A DNA stretch of 64,000 nucleotides from an uncultured Bdellovibrionales bacterium (GCA_903833275.1 CAILEP010000016.1:1-64000), one strand, 5' to 3'; shown: positions 15,725 to 24,941, counted from the stretch's first letter. A program made the numbers and translations. Notes: a model not told the origin generated them from the letters alone.

Positions 15725-16237
15725 GTGAAAACTGCAGTTGTTTATTATTCGAGAACTCACACCACAGAAGACATCGCCAAAGATATCGACCTCGAACTAG
15801 ATGCTGATGTCCTGCAGGTTAAATCCAGTTTATATCCACTTGGGTTTACGGGCTATGTGCGCGCTATTTTTCACGCGCTCAATGAAAGTATGCAGCCAAT
15901 CGAAACAGACCATTGGGATTTGACTCAATATGATCTGGTGATCGTCGGCAGCCCCGTTTGGGGCGCCCATATGTCGTCCCCGATTAGAAGCTTTCTGATG
16001 CAATATGCCTCGCAAATTAAGGACGTGGCCTACTACGTTACCTGTGGGGGCTCAGGCGCCGATGCGGCGATCGCAAAAATGATCGAACTGGGCCAAAAAA
16101 GGCCGGTGGCCACAATGAAAATTACCAGCGCTGACATTACAGATGAAACCTTTGAACGAAAAATTTCGGCATTCACTGAAGAAATTCGTCGGGCGAAAAT
16201 TCACACACTAGGGCACCATACGAATTTGCCTGCGTAG
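15725..16237 (+). CDS. Flavodoxin-family protein
   Basis: The 170-residue product opens with the FMN phosphate-binding loop signature 'VVYYSRTHTTEDIA' and has the second loop 'IVGSPVWGAHMSSPIRSFL', typical of flavodoxin/FMN-dependent proteins related to HemG and MenB-type flavodoxins. The GTG start at 15725 follows AAAGGGGGGGAC, a strong SD. Only two bases separate its stop from the P-type ATPase start, so the pair is one transcription unit. It probably acts as an electron carrier or small FMN oxidoreductase; what it has to do with the ATPase is unclear. Confidence 0.8.
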   Translation: MKTAVVYYSRTHTTEDIAKDIDLELDADVLQVKSSLYPLGFTGYVRAIFHALNESMQPIETDHWDLTQYDLVIVGSPVWGAHMSSPIRSFLMQYASQIKDVAYYVTCGGSGADAAIAKMIELGQKRPVATMKITSADITDETFERKISAFTEEIRRAKIHTLGHHTNLPA

Positions 16238-16239
16238 CT

Positions 16240-18840
16240 ATGGAAATCGCAGTAGAACGAACTATGGACTCTAAAAAGAGCGACCTCGAAACGATGGCCC
16301 TACAGCCGGCACTCAACGGTGGCGCGCGACCTCCAACCGGCGGCCTTTCGCGAGCGATGGCCCTTCGGCGCCAAGACGAAGAAGGCTTCAACGAGTTGCC
16401 CACCGCCAAACCGAAAAGATTTCTATCGATCGTCTTCAATATTATTAGCGAACCGATGGTTTACCTGCTACTGGGATGCGGCTTGGTGTACCTGCTGATT
16501 GGCGACCGCAATGAAGCTTTCATGTTGATGGGTTTTCTCTTTCTCATCATCGCCATCGAAATATTTCAAGAGCACAAATCAGAAAGAGCGCTAGAGGCGC
16601 TGAAAGATCTCTCGAGCCCACGAGCCCTCGTATTGCGCGACGGGGTTAGAGAGCGAATTGCCGGCCGAGACCTCGTGCGCGAAGATTTAATCTTTCTGAG
16701 CGAGGGCGACCGCGTGCCCGCCGACGCCGTATTGATTTCGTCGAGCGGTGTTGCCACTGACGAATCGATGCTGACCGGCGAATCGGCCCCGGTCGAAAAA
16801 ATGGCCGACTCAATGATCTACGCTGCCACCACTATTGTAAGAGGCCAAGGGGTCGGCATTGTGACGGCCATTGGTTCGCAGACCGAATTCGGTAAAGTCG
16901 GAAAGCTCATCGAAGGCTCTTTGAGAGAGCCGACCAAACTCGAGGCTGAAACAAATCGCCTCGTTCGCCGCTTAGCCTGGGTGGCCGGGGGCGTCTGCGT
17001 TTTGATCGCTCTCATTTACGGCCTGACGCGAGGCCAGTGGCTCGAAGGGGCTCTTTCAGGGCTGACCCTTGCCATGGCGATTTTGCCGAATGAGCTACCG
17101 GCGGTTTTAACAATATTTCTGGCTCTCGGCGCCTGGCGAATTTCTCAGCGCCGCGTTCTCACCCGCAAACTGCCGGCCGTCGAAAATCTGGGCGCGGCCA
17201 CTGTTCTCTGTGTCGATAAAACCGGAACGCTCACTCTCAATCAAATGAAAATCGAGCGGCTCTTTGCTAACGGAAAGTCGGTTGATCTGGCCGATCAAGA
17301 CATTGAAGCACTGCCCGAAGAATTTCATGAAAATCTCGAATTCGGTATTTTAGCCAGTCGGCAAGACCCCTTCGACCCTATGGAGCTCGCCTTCGTAAGC
17401 ACCGGGGTCAAATTCTTAAAAGGCACCGAACACCTTCACAACGATTGGTCTCTCGAAAAAGAATACCCACTGAGCCCAAATCTACTCGCCATTTCTCACG
17501 CCTGGAAGCCAGGCCGCGAAGGCGGCTTCGTGATCGGCGCCAAAGGTGCGCCCGAAGCCATTATTGATCTCTGTCACCTGGGCGCGGCCGAGGCCGCTGC
17601 GACCACTCTGGCCGCTGAGCAAATGGCTCGAAGTGGCCTTCGTGTCTTGGCCGTTGCAAAGGCGCACTCTGCTGTGGCGCCACTCCCCCCTCAGCAGCAT
17701 GATTTTAATTTTGCACTTGTTGGATTGATCGGTATCGCCGACCCAATACGACCGGGCGTAGCGGCGGCCATCGCCGAATGTCACTCAGCCGGCATTCGCG
17801 TCGTCATGATCACTGGCGATCACCCGGTCACCGCCTGTAGTATCGCTCGAAAGATTGGCCTTCAAAGCCCTGATCTTGTTGTCACCGGCGATCAACTGAC
17901 GGCAATGACTACGCTTGAAGTCGCGAACGCGGTCAAAACAGTCTGTGTGTTTTCGCGCGTGCGACCTGAGCAAAAATTAAAAATTGTCGAAGCTCTGAAA
18001 GTGCAAGGCGAAACAGTCGCTATGACGGGCGATGGGGTCAATGATGCCCCCGCGCTCAAAAATGCCCATATCGGGATTGCAATGGGCGGTCGGGGCACCG
18101 ACGTCGCGCGCGAGTCAGCAGCCCTTGTTCTGATCGATGACGATTTCGGCTCTATTGTCGAAGCCGTGCGCATGGGCCGCCGAGTTTACGCCAACCTAAA
18201 GTCAGCCTTTCGGTATCTGTTTGCGATCCATATACCAATAGCCGGGATGTCAATTTTGCCGGTGGTTTTAAAAATGCCCTTAGTTCTTTTGCCAGCCCAC
18301 ATTGCGCTTTTGCACTTATTAATTGAGCCCACTTCGTCGATCGCGTTTGAAGTCGAACCCGCCGAAAAATCGATTATGACTCAGCCCCCACGCAATCGTG
18401 ACGAGCCACTTTTTGGCGCTGCCATTTGGCTACCAAGCCTTTTGCATGGCACCAGTATCTTTCTTGCACTCGCACTTATCTTCATCATCTCGCTTCGCCA
18501 GGGGTTTACAGAAGCCGAAGCGCGAACCATGGTCTTCACGACCCTCATCTTTGCAAATCTAGTTTTGATATTTGCGAGTCGCGGGGCCCACCGATCTTTT
18601 TTTAAGATTGTGAACGCCAAGCGAACAAAGAACCGCTGGCTGAATACAATAGCGCTGGCCTCAGTTGGCCTACTTGCCTGCACGGTCTACACCACGGCCT
18701 TGCGCGAAGTTTTTCGTTTTTCAATAGTTCACCTAAATTCGATTGCGATCTGTGCCGCCGTCGGCGCCGCGAGTGTCTTGTGGACGGATTTGCTGCCGCG
18801 TCAACTGTTCACCAGGCTTCTTCAGGACAGAAAGGCCTAA
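16240..18840 (+). CDS. Cation-transporting P-type ATPase (P2-like)
   Basis: The 866-residue product has the full P-type order: an N-terminal 'GLSRAMALRRQDEEGFNELP' cation-ATPase segment, actuator motif 'DESMLTGESAPVEK', phosphorylation motif DKTGTLT (Asp near 326), 'IGAKGAPEAII' in the nucleotide domain, and hinge 'TGDGVNDAPALK'. The M4 segment reads 'AILPNELPAVLTIFLALGAWRIS' in place of the PEGLP of calcium pumps, like the LPEEFP group whose ion is not established. No heavy-metal domain is present. It is an inner-membrane ion pump, probably for Ca2+ or another hard cation. It is co-transcribed with flavodoxin. Confidence 0.88.
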   Translation: MEIAVERTMDSKKSDLETMALQPALNGGARPPTGGLSRAMALRRQDEEGFNELPTAKPKRFLSIVFNIISEPMVYLLLGCGLVYLLIGDRNEAFMLMGFLFLIIAIEIFQEHKSERALEALKDLSSPRALVLRDGVRERIAGRDLVREDLIFLSEGDRVPADAVLISSSGVATDESMLTGESAPVEKMADSMIYAATTIVRGQGVGIVTAIGSQTEFGKVGKLIEGSLREPTKLEAETNRLVRRLAWVAGGVCVLIALIYGLTRGQWLEGALSGLTLAMAILPNELPAVLTIFLALGAWRISQRRVLTRKLPAVENLGAATVLCVDKTGTLTLNQMKIERLFANGKSVDLADQDIEALPEEFHENLEFGILASRQDPFDPMELAFVSTGVKFLKGTEHLHNDWSLEKEYPLSPNLLAISHAWKPGREGGFVIGAKGAPEAIIDLCHLGAAEAAATTLAAEQMARSGLRVLAVAKAHSAVAPLPPQQHDFNFALVGLIGIADPIRPGVAAAIAECHSAGIRVVMITGDHPVTACSIARKIGLQSPDLVVTGDQLTAMTTLEVANAVKTVCVFSRVRPEQKLKIVEALKVQGETVAMTGDGVNDAPALKNAHIGIAMGGRGTDVARESAALVLIDDDFGSIVEAVRMGRRVYANLKSAFRYLFAIHIPIAGMSILPVVLKMPLVLLPAHIALLHLLIEPTSSIAFEVEPAEKSIMTQPPRNRDEPLFGAAIWLPSLLHGTSIFLALALIFIISLRQGFTEAEARTMVFTTLIFANLVLIFASRGAHRSFFKIVNAKRTKNRWLNTIALASVGLLACTVYTTALREVFRFSIVHLNSIAICAAVGAASVLWTDLLPRQLFTRLLQDRKA

Positions 18841-18844
18841 TGCT

Positions 18845-20107
18845 CTACATGTTTTGGGCGGCAATCCAACCGCCAGTCCAGGCGTTTTGAAAGTTAAAGC
18901 CGCCGGTGATGCCGTCGATATCGAGAACTTCGCCCGCAAAATAAAGGCCAGGGCAGATTTTGCTTTCCATCGTTTTAAAATTAATTTCTTTTAAAGTGAC
19001 CCCACCACACTCGACGAACTCGTCTTTGTAGCGATTCTTACCGGCCACCTCGAATTCAGTTCGAAAAAGGGTATCGCTGATTTTTTGAATTTCTTTATTC
19101 GAAAGATCGGTCCACTTTTTATCAATCGAGACTTCACTTCGGCCCAAGACTTTGACCCAAAAACGCTTCGCCACTTGATCGGGGCCGACATTCATCAATT
19201 GAGCTCGCAAATTCTGCTCTTTCAGTCGCTTTATTTGGGCGATGACATCTTCAATGGTTTTTGCGCCCAACCAATTGACCAGAAGTTTTGCTTTGTAATC
19301 GGCATGCATCATATCGCGCGCCGCCCAGGCCGAAATCTTTAAGACCCCGGGGCCGCTTAAACCCCAATGGGTAATGAGAAGCGGGCCCACTTCTTCGAAT
19401 GGCTTTTTGCCATCAATGAGAAGTTTAACCTTTGCGTTCGGAAAGCTCAGGCCGGGCAGCTCAGCCAACAAAAAATCGGTGATCTTAAAACTAAACAACG
19501 AGGGCGCAAGTTCGGCAATGGTGTGACCCAAAGCACTGGCGAAGCGATAACCGTGTTGCGAACTGCCTGTGGCAATCATCACCGAATCCGCCAACATCGG
19601 CTCTTTGTCTTTAATGCTAACGACAAATCGCTCAGGCCCAGCGCCCGGCGCTACGTTTTCGGCCTGAACTCTTTCAATCGAGGCCACGCTGTGATTTAAC
19701 AAAACGTTAATGCCCAATTCGTCAGTGGCCTTAAGAAAGCATTGGATGACGGTGTTAGAGTCATTGGTATCAGGGAACATTCTGCCGTCTTCTTCCGCGA
19801 CCAAATTGACCCCACGATTGGCGAACCATTCGACGGTGTCGCGGGCCTGAAAACGCTGCATTGCCGATAGCAATTCTTTCGAACCACGGGGGTAATTTTC
19901 GCAAAATAGCCTCACATCAAACTGATGATGAGTGACATTGCAACGACCGCCGCCAGAAATTCGTACTTTTCTTAAAACGCTGTCAGAAGATTCAAGAATG
20001 CTAATGTTGACGGGTCTATTATTGGCCTTTGCAAGGTCTGCGGCATTGATGGCGGCAAAGAAACCGGCGGCCCCGCCACCAACGATAATGATTTTATGTG
20101 TTTGCAT
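18845..20107 (-). CDS. FAD-dependent oxidoreductase, HI0933/YhiN/BaiN family
   Basis: From the ATG at 20107 the product (about 420 residues) begins MQTHKIIIVGGGAAGFFAAI, the FAD-binding Rossmann motif. The family hallmark 'RISGGGRCNVTH' follows at about residue 55. The C-terminus has 'GLYFAGEVLDIDGITGGFNFQNAWTGG' spread over two motifs typical of the group. An in-frame extension back to 20395 crosses the rsmH2 promoter and start, so it is rejected. Members are flavoproteins of broad distribution; some reduce bile-acid enones, and most have unknown substrates. It is divergent from rsmH2. Confidence 0.85.
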   Translation of the reverse strand: MQTHKIIIVGGGAAGFFAAINAADLAKANNRPVNISILESSDSVLRKVRISGGGRCNVTHHQFDVRLFCENYPRGSKELLSAMQRFQARDTVEWFANRGVNLVAEEDGRMFPDTNDSNTVIQCFLKATDELGINVLLNHSVASIERVQAENVAPGAGPERFVVSIKDKEPMLADSVMIATGSSQHGYRFASALGHTIAELAPSLFSFKITDFLLAELPGLSFPNAKVKLLIDGKKPFEEVGPLLITHWGLSGPGVLKISAWAARDMMHADYKAKLLVNWLGAKTIEDVIAQIKRLKEQNLRAQLMNVGPDQVAKRFWVKVLGRSEVSIDKKWTDLSNKEIQKISDTLFRTEFEVAGKNRYKDEFVECGGVTLKEINFKTMESKICPGLYFAGEVLDIDGITGGFNFQNAWTGGWIAAQNM

Positions 20108-20135
20108 GGGCCGGCCTCGATTGAACGTTTCATCA

Positions 20136-20191
20136 TTTACTATTTTACCTTTTTTATCGGTACAAGCGAAAAGGTACAAGGGTTTAGTAAA
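20136..20191. promoter_or_regulatory. Nested inverted repeats in the divergent rsmH2/BaiN leader
   Basis: TTTACTA (20136-20142) pairs with TAGTAAA (20185-20191), and inside it TACCTTTT (20146-20153) pairs with AAAAGGTA (20169-20176). The result is a long two-part hairpin in the short region between divergent starts. It could be a shared operator or an RNA leader for rsmH2. Only the complementarity is observed. Confidence 0.4.
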
Positions 20192-20233
20192 ATACGCTTC
20201 AGTCGTAACGCTAACACTGCTAATCTGCCCGCT

Positions 20234-21280
20234 ATGAACACCCCTGACGATACGGGTAAGCCTAAACGCCGGGTTCGGTACAAAGGCACTCATCCGAAAA
20301 AATTTGCTGAGAAATACAAAGAGCTCAACCCTGATCGCTATGCCGATGACGTTGAGAAAATTAAAGGGCGTGGCGACACCCCCGTCGGCACCCACCGCCC
20401 CATTTGCGTAACCGAAATTCTTGAGATTCTAAAGCCCATGGCAGGCGAAACGGCGGTTGATGCGACAATGGGGTATGGTGGGCATGCCTCGGCCTTACTT
20501 GAAAAGTTGTTGCCCGGTGGGCGATTGATCGGCGTCGAGCAAGACCCTGTCGAGCGACCGAAGACCGAAAAAAACCTTCGAGACAAATGCCCTAGCGCGG
20601 CTTCTCTGCTGATAGCTCCGATTAATTTTAAAGACCTCCGAAATTTTTTACAAAAAAATGACATCGAAAAAGTCGACATGCTCTTGGCCGATCTCGGAGT
20701 GTCGTCAATGCAACTCGATGACCCGAGCCGCGGTTTTTCTTTTAAAATCGATGCGCCCCTCGACCTGCGCATGAACCCTGAAGTCGGTGAATCGGCCGCG
20801 GAGTTATTGAGTCGTATCACTGAACTTGAGCTCTCAAATATTCTTCGCGACAATGCCGACGAGATGCGCGCCAACGTCATCGCCAAAGCCCTGATTAAAG
20901 CCAAGCCCAAAACGACGGCGCAAATGACTACTGTGATTCGCAAAGTGGTCGCGGGGTTTTCTTCACGAGTGAGAGAGCAAGAGGGCGATACCCCGGTTCG
21001 GCGAGCTTTTCAGGCTTTGAGAATCGCGATCAATGGCGAACTGACCGCGCTCGATCAGTTGCTAAAAGATTTGCCAAGTCTATTGAAGCCCAAAGGTCGG
21101 GTTGTGATTTTGTCTTTTCATTCGGGCGAAGATCGTCGGGTGAAAAAATCATTTCAAGCACTTGAGCGCTCAGGCGAATACAGCCAGGTGGCCCCTGAAT
21201 TTATTCGACCTAGCTTTGACGAGCAACACTCAAACCCGCGATCAAAATCGGCTAAGCTCCGTTGGGCAATTAAGAGTTAA
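20234..21280 (+). CDS. rsmH: 16S rRNA (cytosine-N4) methyltransferase, RsmH2 type
   Basis: The ATG at 20234 gives a 348-residue product with a basic N-terminal extension (RYKGTHPKKFAEKYKELNP). The RsmH core follows: 'THRPICVTEIL', SAM motif 'AVDATMGYGGHASALLEKL', 'LLADLGVSSMQLDDPSRGFSF', 'DAPLDLRMNP' and 'VVILSFHSGEDRRVKKSF'. RsmH methylates C1402 of 16S rRNA at N4. The extension and the lack of a cell-division cluster mark it as the second type (often named rsmH2) that some genomes carry besides the dcw copy. Whether this genome also has the standard copy is not visible. Confidence 0.88.
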   Translation: MNTPDDTGKPKRRVRYKGTHPKKFAEKYKELNPDRYADDVEKIKGRGDTPVGTHRPICVTEILEILKPMAGETAVDATMGYGGHASALLEKLLPGGRLIGVEQDPVERPKTEKNLRDKCPSAASLLIAPINFKDLRNFLQKNDIEKVDMLLADLGVSSMQLDDPSRGFSFKIDAPLDLRMNPEVGESAAELLSRITELELSNILRDNADEMRANVIAKALIKAKPKTTAQMTTVIRKVVAGFSSRVREQEGDTPVRRAFQALRIAINGELTALDQLLKDLPSLLKPKGRVVILSFHSGEDRRVKKSFQALERSGEYSQVAPEFIRPSFDEQHSNPRSKSAKLRWAIKS

Positions 21281-21287
21281 GCCCCTC

Positions 21288-21349
21288 GCCTCGCTAAAGG
21301 TCTAGATCTCAAGCAACAAGCGAAGACCAGTTCTGCCCCATAGCGAGGC
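21288..21349. repeat. GCCTCGCTA inverted repeat before the DTW gene
   Basis: GCCTCGCTA (21288-21296) and TAGCGAGGC (21341-21349) are perfect complements with a 44-base loop, between rsmH2 and the DTW gene. The same TAGCGAG / CTCGCTA halves recur in the terminator after the DTW gene at 22066-22082. They may form the rsmH2 transcript end. Confidence 0.4.
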
Positions 21350-21387
21350 CGCGCTAAGCTTTAAGCAACCACCTATCGAAAGATGAC

Positions 21388-22068
21388 ATGGAAGCTCAGA
21401 CTTATCGCCAATTGTGCATTACGTGCCTACAGCCACAGGTGACGTGCTATTGCCCGCATATCAGACGGTTCGACCCGCTTATCAATTTTGTTATTCTTAT
21501 TCACCCTCTCGAATGCCGACGCCGTATCGCCACCGGCCGCATGTCTCATCTCTGTTTAGAAAATTCTTTCTTGATACGCGGGCACGACTATTCGAAAAAT
21601 GAAACGGTAAACGACCTTATCGCCGACCCTCGCCGACAGTGCGTCATGCTCTACCCAGGTGTTCAATCTAAGAATCTGTCTTCCCTTTCGAGCGTTGAGC
21701 GGGCGGCCATTTTTTCACCCGATAAAATTCTCACTATCTTTGTCATCGACGGAACTTGGGCCACGGCGAAAAAAATGGTCAAGCATAGTAAAAATCTGAT
21801 CGATTTACCGCGAGTTTGTTTTACCCCGCCGACCCCGTCAAATTTTCGAGTCAGAAAGCAGCCTCACCCCGGTTGCTACTCAACCATCGAAGCGATTCAT
21901 CACACCATCGAATTGGTAGGCCCGAGCCGCGGCTTTCAAACGAACTTGCGCCAACACGATCGCTTACTTCACACTTTTGAAACCATGGTCGAGCAGCAGC
22001 TTGCGTTTATAGAAAAATCAAGAGAACGCTCGGGCCCATCGAGATATCGGCAGCCTTTAGAAGTTTAG
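21388..22068 (+). CDS. DTW-domain tRNA-uridine aminocarboxypropyltransferase-like protein
   Basis: The 226-residue product has an N-terminal Cys cluster (CITCLQPQVTCYC), the family's DTW-type motif here as 'VIDGTWATAKKM', and 'RVRKQPHPGCYSTIEAI'. DTW proteins such as TapT/TuaA transfer the 3-amino-3-carboxypropyl group from SAM to uridine in tRNA (acp3U). The first DTW residue is Gly rather than Asp in this copy, though the preceding Asp is present, which is common. It stands alone between two copies of a TAGCGAG palindromic motif. The substrate position in tRNA cannot be inferred. Confidence 0.82.
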   Translation: MEAQTYRQLCITCLQPQVTCYCPHIRRFDPLINFVILIHPLECRRRIATGRMSHLCLENSFLIRGHDYSKNETVNDLIADPRRQCVMLYPGVQSKNLSSLSSVERAAIFSPDKILTIFVIDGTWATAKKMVKHSKNLIDLPRVCFTPPTPSNFRVRKQPHPGCYSTIEAIHHTIELVGPSRGFQTNLRQHDRLLHTFETMVEQQLAFIEKSRERSGPSRYRQPLEV

Positions 22069-22086
22069 CGAGAGGCTCGCTATTTT
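22066..22086 (+). terminator. Rho-independent terminator of the DTW gene
   Basis: TAGCGAG-AGG-CTCGCTA-TTTT: a perfect 7-base stem with a 3-base loop and a short T-run. The stem begins with the TAG stop codon of the gene itself. Confidence 0.65.
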
Positions 22087-22094
22087 GCGGCGAG

Positions 22095-22805
22095 CTATTT
22101 ATAGGCTTCGCTGGCTTTCTTCTTAACCCAATCGCGAAACGCCAGATTGAGATCATTTATTTCGCAATAGGTTTTAATATAGTCTTCCATCTTGCGTTCG
22201 ACGCTTATTCGAATCAGATTCTCTAAATCGCATTTCTTATCGAGCATCTCGGCGATGGCTTGCGAGGCTTTGTAACGATAATCAATTTCGATTTGCGAGC
22301 CTCGCACCGGGTGCGCCAAAAGCCGAACATCGGCCGGCAGCGGCTGACTCGAAAGCATTTTATAATTGACCTTATCTGCACTCGAATAATGATTGGCCAA
22401 GCCTTCTTCAAACCATTTCGGTATTGAGCTCTTATACTTTTGGCCGACGATAACATGCACAAGCTCATGCCCAAAGGTTTGATCAAAATTGCTCTGGTTT
22501 ACTTTAGGCCCTAAGTGCACCACAATCTCGTCGCCCTTGCTGATCGTCACGGCCATTATGTAAGGCCCCATACTGTGGGCCTGCTGAAAATCAGCGTCGG
22601 TGTAATACCAACGAACGCTAACCCGATGAATCGTCCACTCAAGTTTATTGAGGATATGATCTGTCACCTTTTCAACGCGAGTTGCCGTGAGCCAATCGGG
22701 CGCGTTGGTCATCGTCGTCGCGTTGGTCAGAATTTCTTTGGCGTGACCAGTGTTCACACACAAGCTCAAAACCAAACCCAGTGCGACGGGGCAAAATTTA
22801 GCCAC
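22095..22805 (-). CDS. Secreted gluzincin-type metallopeptidase (peptidase MA-like)
   Basis: The zinc-binding motif HELVH occurs in 'FGHELVHVIVGQ', followed about 18 residues later by 'WFEEGLANHYSS', which provides the third ligand Glu of gluzincins. From the GTG at 22805 the product begins with a signal peptide (VAKFCPVALGLVLSLCVNTGHA). The longer in-frame version starting at 22919 would run inside the aldehyde dehydrogenase gene and is rejected. The start overlaps the dehydrogenase stop by eight bases, so it may be translated from the same transcript. It is a periplasmic zinc peptidase of unknown substrate, related in layout to peptidase-MA proteins. Confidence 0.75.
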   Translation of the reverse strand: MAKFCPVALGLVLSLCVNTGHAKEILTNATTMTNAPDWLTATRVEKVTDHILNKLEWTIHRVSVRWYYTDADFQQAHSMGPYIMAVTISKGDEIVVHLGPKVNQSNFDQTFGHELVHVIVGQKYKSSIPKWFEEGLANHYSSADKVNYKMLSSQPLPADVRLLAHPVRGSQIEIDYRYKASQAIAEMLDKKCDLENLIRISVERKMEDYIKTYCEINDLNLAFRDWVKKKASEAYK

Positions 22806-24171
22806 GCAGGTGCCAAGCCTTCGGTTGCAAAAACGTCTGTATACCCAAGGTTGACAGAGTCGAGCCCATACCAGAATGGCCACGACCTGACCACGGCAAT
22901 CGAGGGCTGACGCGATCACAGCAGTTCCAATAAACAGAACCGCTATTGGCTTGCGCCAAAATCGTGTGGGCGCGCTCGCGACTTGCCGAATAAACGGCTG
23001 AGGTCAAACCGTAGGCCGTGTCGTTAATGAGCATAAGAGCCTCGTTGTCATTGGCCACTTTTTGAATGCCAATCACTGGGCCAAAAGACTCTTCACGCAT
23101 AACGTCCATCGAGTGAGTCACGTTGGTCAGAACTGTCGGTTGAAAATAGTGACCTTTGCTGTTGGCAACTTTCTGCCCGCCAACCATCAACTTTGCGCCC
23201 TTTGCCATGGCGTCGGTCACCTGATTCTTAACAACGCTGAGCTGGGCCGCGCGGGTCAATGGGCCGATATAGGTTTTCTCGTCATTGGGGTCACCGGTGA
23301 CAAAACCTTTTACTGTGTTTACAAAATGCTCGACGAACTGGTCATAGACTTTCGCATGAACATAGATTCGCTCAACCGAACAGCAGCTTTGCCCATTGTT
23401 GTAAAACGCGCCGTCAGCAAGGCCTTCAGCTGCGTTTTTCACATTGGCATCGTCGCAAACGTAAGCCGGGTCTTTGCCGCCCAGCTCGAGTTGCACTTTG
23501 ATCATCCGGCTGGCCACAGCTTCAGCGATCTTCTTGCCGGTGGCGTAAGAGCCCGTGAAAAATACTCCGTTTACTGGGTTTTTCAACAATTCGACGCCGA
23601 TCGAGCCGTCGCCGACCACCAGCGAAAATACATCGGCCGGCACGCCGCTGGCGTGTAAACGTTCGGTAATGGCAATGCCCGTAAGTGTGGCAAATTCTGA
23701 AGGCTTATAGAGAACCGCATTGCCAGTGAGAAGAGCGGGTATAAAAACGTTCGAGCCGACAAAATAGGGGTAGTTCCAGGCTGAAATGTTGGCGACAACA
23801 CCGAGCGGCTCGTGACCGATGACCTCTTCTAACGGTGCCGCACTGTCTTTAAAAACAGATTCGTCGCGAATAACGCCAGGGGTTTTCTCAAGAAAGAAAT
23901 CGATACGCCCCAACGTCCCCTTAATCTCATTTCGCGATTGAGAGATGGGCTTACCCACTTCAGAGGTGAGAGTGTGCGCGAGCTCTTCTAAATCTTTTTC
24001 TAACAGCGCCCGAAATTTACGAATCACTTCGAGGCGTGAATTCAAAGGCTGCGCCGCCCATTTTGCCTGAGCGCTTTTTGCTTTTCGAAACTTATCAGAC
24101 ACCGTTGTGGCTGTGTCAGTTTGAACTTCTTTGATGGTTTCATTGTTCGCGGGGTTTACAACTTTTAACAT
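22798..24171 (-). CDS. NAD(P)-dependent aldehyde dehydrogenase
   Basis: The 457-residue ALDH has the expected motifs: 'NISAWNYPYF' near residue 115, nucleotide-binding 'FFTGSYATGKKI', catalytic Glu in 'VQLELGGKDP', and catalytic Cys in 'NNGQSCCSVERIY'. The ATG at 24171 follows GAGG and lies two bases after the stop of the PuuD-like gene. The enzyme oxidises an aldehyde to an acid. Within this operon the likely substrate is a gamma-glutamyl aminoaldehyde, as for PuuC, though general ALDHs cannot be assigned by motifs alone. It is the last biosynthetically coherent gene of the four-gene pathway. Confidence 0.87.
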   Translation of the reverse strand: MLKVVNPANNETIKEVQTDTATTVSDKFRKAKSAQAKWAAQPLNSRLEVIRKFRALLEKDLEELAHTLTSEVGKPISQSRNEIKGTLGRIDFFLEKTPGVIRDESVFKDSAAPLEEVIGHEPLGVVANISAWNYPYFVGSNVFIPALLTGNAVLYKPSEFATLTGIAITERLHASGVPADVFSLVVGDGSIGVELLKNPVNGVFFTGSYATGKKIAEAVASRMIKVQLELGGKDPAYVCDDANVKNAAEGLADGAFYNNGQSCCSVERIYVHAKVYDQFVEHFVNTVKGFVTGDPNDEKTYIGPLTRAAQLSVVKNQVTDAMAKGAKLMVGGQKVANSKGHYFQPTVLTNVTHSMDVMREESFGPVIGIQKVANDNEALMLINDTAYGLTSAVYSASRERAHTILAQANSGSVYWNCCDRVSPRLPWSGRGHSGMGSTLSTLGIQTFLQPKAWHLRG

Positions 24172-24173
24172 GG

Positions 24174-24938
24174 TCACGACCTCTTTCTTTTTTTTGCGGC
24201 TTGAATAAATTCTTCGAGAATGGGTTCGGTACTTAATAGCGATTGATCTTTTGAGTCTTGAAATTCAGGGTGCCACTGCACGCCGACAACATAGCGATCA
24301 CCCTCAAGGCGAACGGCCTCAACGATTTTATATGGGGTCGAAAAGGCCTCGGCCTTTAGCCCCCGCCCCAGCTCTTTAATGCCCTGATGGTGCACACTGT
24401 TTATTTTGCAAACAGCCGGCGCCTTTGGGTAGAGTGACGCCAATTGCGAGCCTTGCACAAGTTCGATCATGTGAAAATTTTGATCGTAAATATCCCAATT
24501 GCGATGGGCGAGTGATTTCGGAACTTGCGTATTGATATCTTGATAGAGCGTGCCCTTAAAGGCGACATTCAAAAGTTGCATCCCCCGACAGAGACCTAAG
24601 ATGGGTTTTTTTTGCTCGAGAAACTCATTTACCAATGTAATCTCGTACTGATCGCGAACCGCATCACCGGCCCACTCTGGCTTCAACGGTTTTTCACCGT
24701 ATGATGACGGGGCGACATCAGAGCCCCCTTGAAGAACGAGACCATCGAGGTCAGCCACAAGATCGTGCAGGGTGAGAGGGCTCTCGATTGGCAATGTGGG
24801 GATCAAATAATTAATCACGCCTTTAGCCAGCAGCCAATGCCCAACATCTTGCACAAGATACAAGAGCGTCTTGCCCTTAAAGGTGGGGCGAAGGGGGTCG
24901 GCGTGAAAGAAACACGAGCTTACACCAATTCGCAACAT
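24174..24938 (-). CDS. Gamma-glutamyl amide hydrolase, class I glutamine amidotransferase-like (PuuD-like)
   Basis: This 254-residue peptidase C26 family protein has nucleophile Cys in 'ILGLCRGMQLLNVAF' and His-Glu in 'VGVQWHPEFQ'. The oxyanion segment 'VLQGGSDVAPSSY' is also typical. PuuD-type enzymes cleave gamma-glutamyl-GABA and related amides to glutamate plus the free amino acid. It lies three bases from the alcohol dehydrogenase gene and two bases from ALDH, so the three are tightly coupled. The role fits the final deprotection step of a gamma-glutamylation pathway. Confidence 0.85.
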   Translation of the reverse strand: MLRIGVSSCFFHADPLRPTFKGKTLLYLVQDVGHWLLAKGVINYLIPTLPIESPLTLHDLVADLDGLVLQGGSDVAPSSYGEKPLKPEWAGDAVRDQYEITLVNEFLEQKKPILGLCRGMQLLNVAFKGTLYQDINTQVPKSLAHRNWDIYDQNFHMIELVQGSQLASLYPKAPAVCKINSVHHQGIKELGRGLKAEAFSTPYKIVEAVRLEGDRYVVGVQWHPEFQDSKDQSLLSTEPILEEFIQAAKKRKRS

Positions 24939-24941
24939 CGT

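Noticed and set aside
20096-20233. N-terminal extension of RsmH2
   Set aside because: It would overlap the divergent flavoprotein start and precedes the conserved basic N-terminus; the ATG at 20234 is the natural start.
20108-20395. N-terminal extension of the BaiN-type protein
   Set aside because: It would run through the rsmH2 start and adds 96 residues before the FAD-binding motif, which normally begins the protein.
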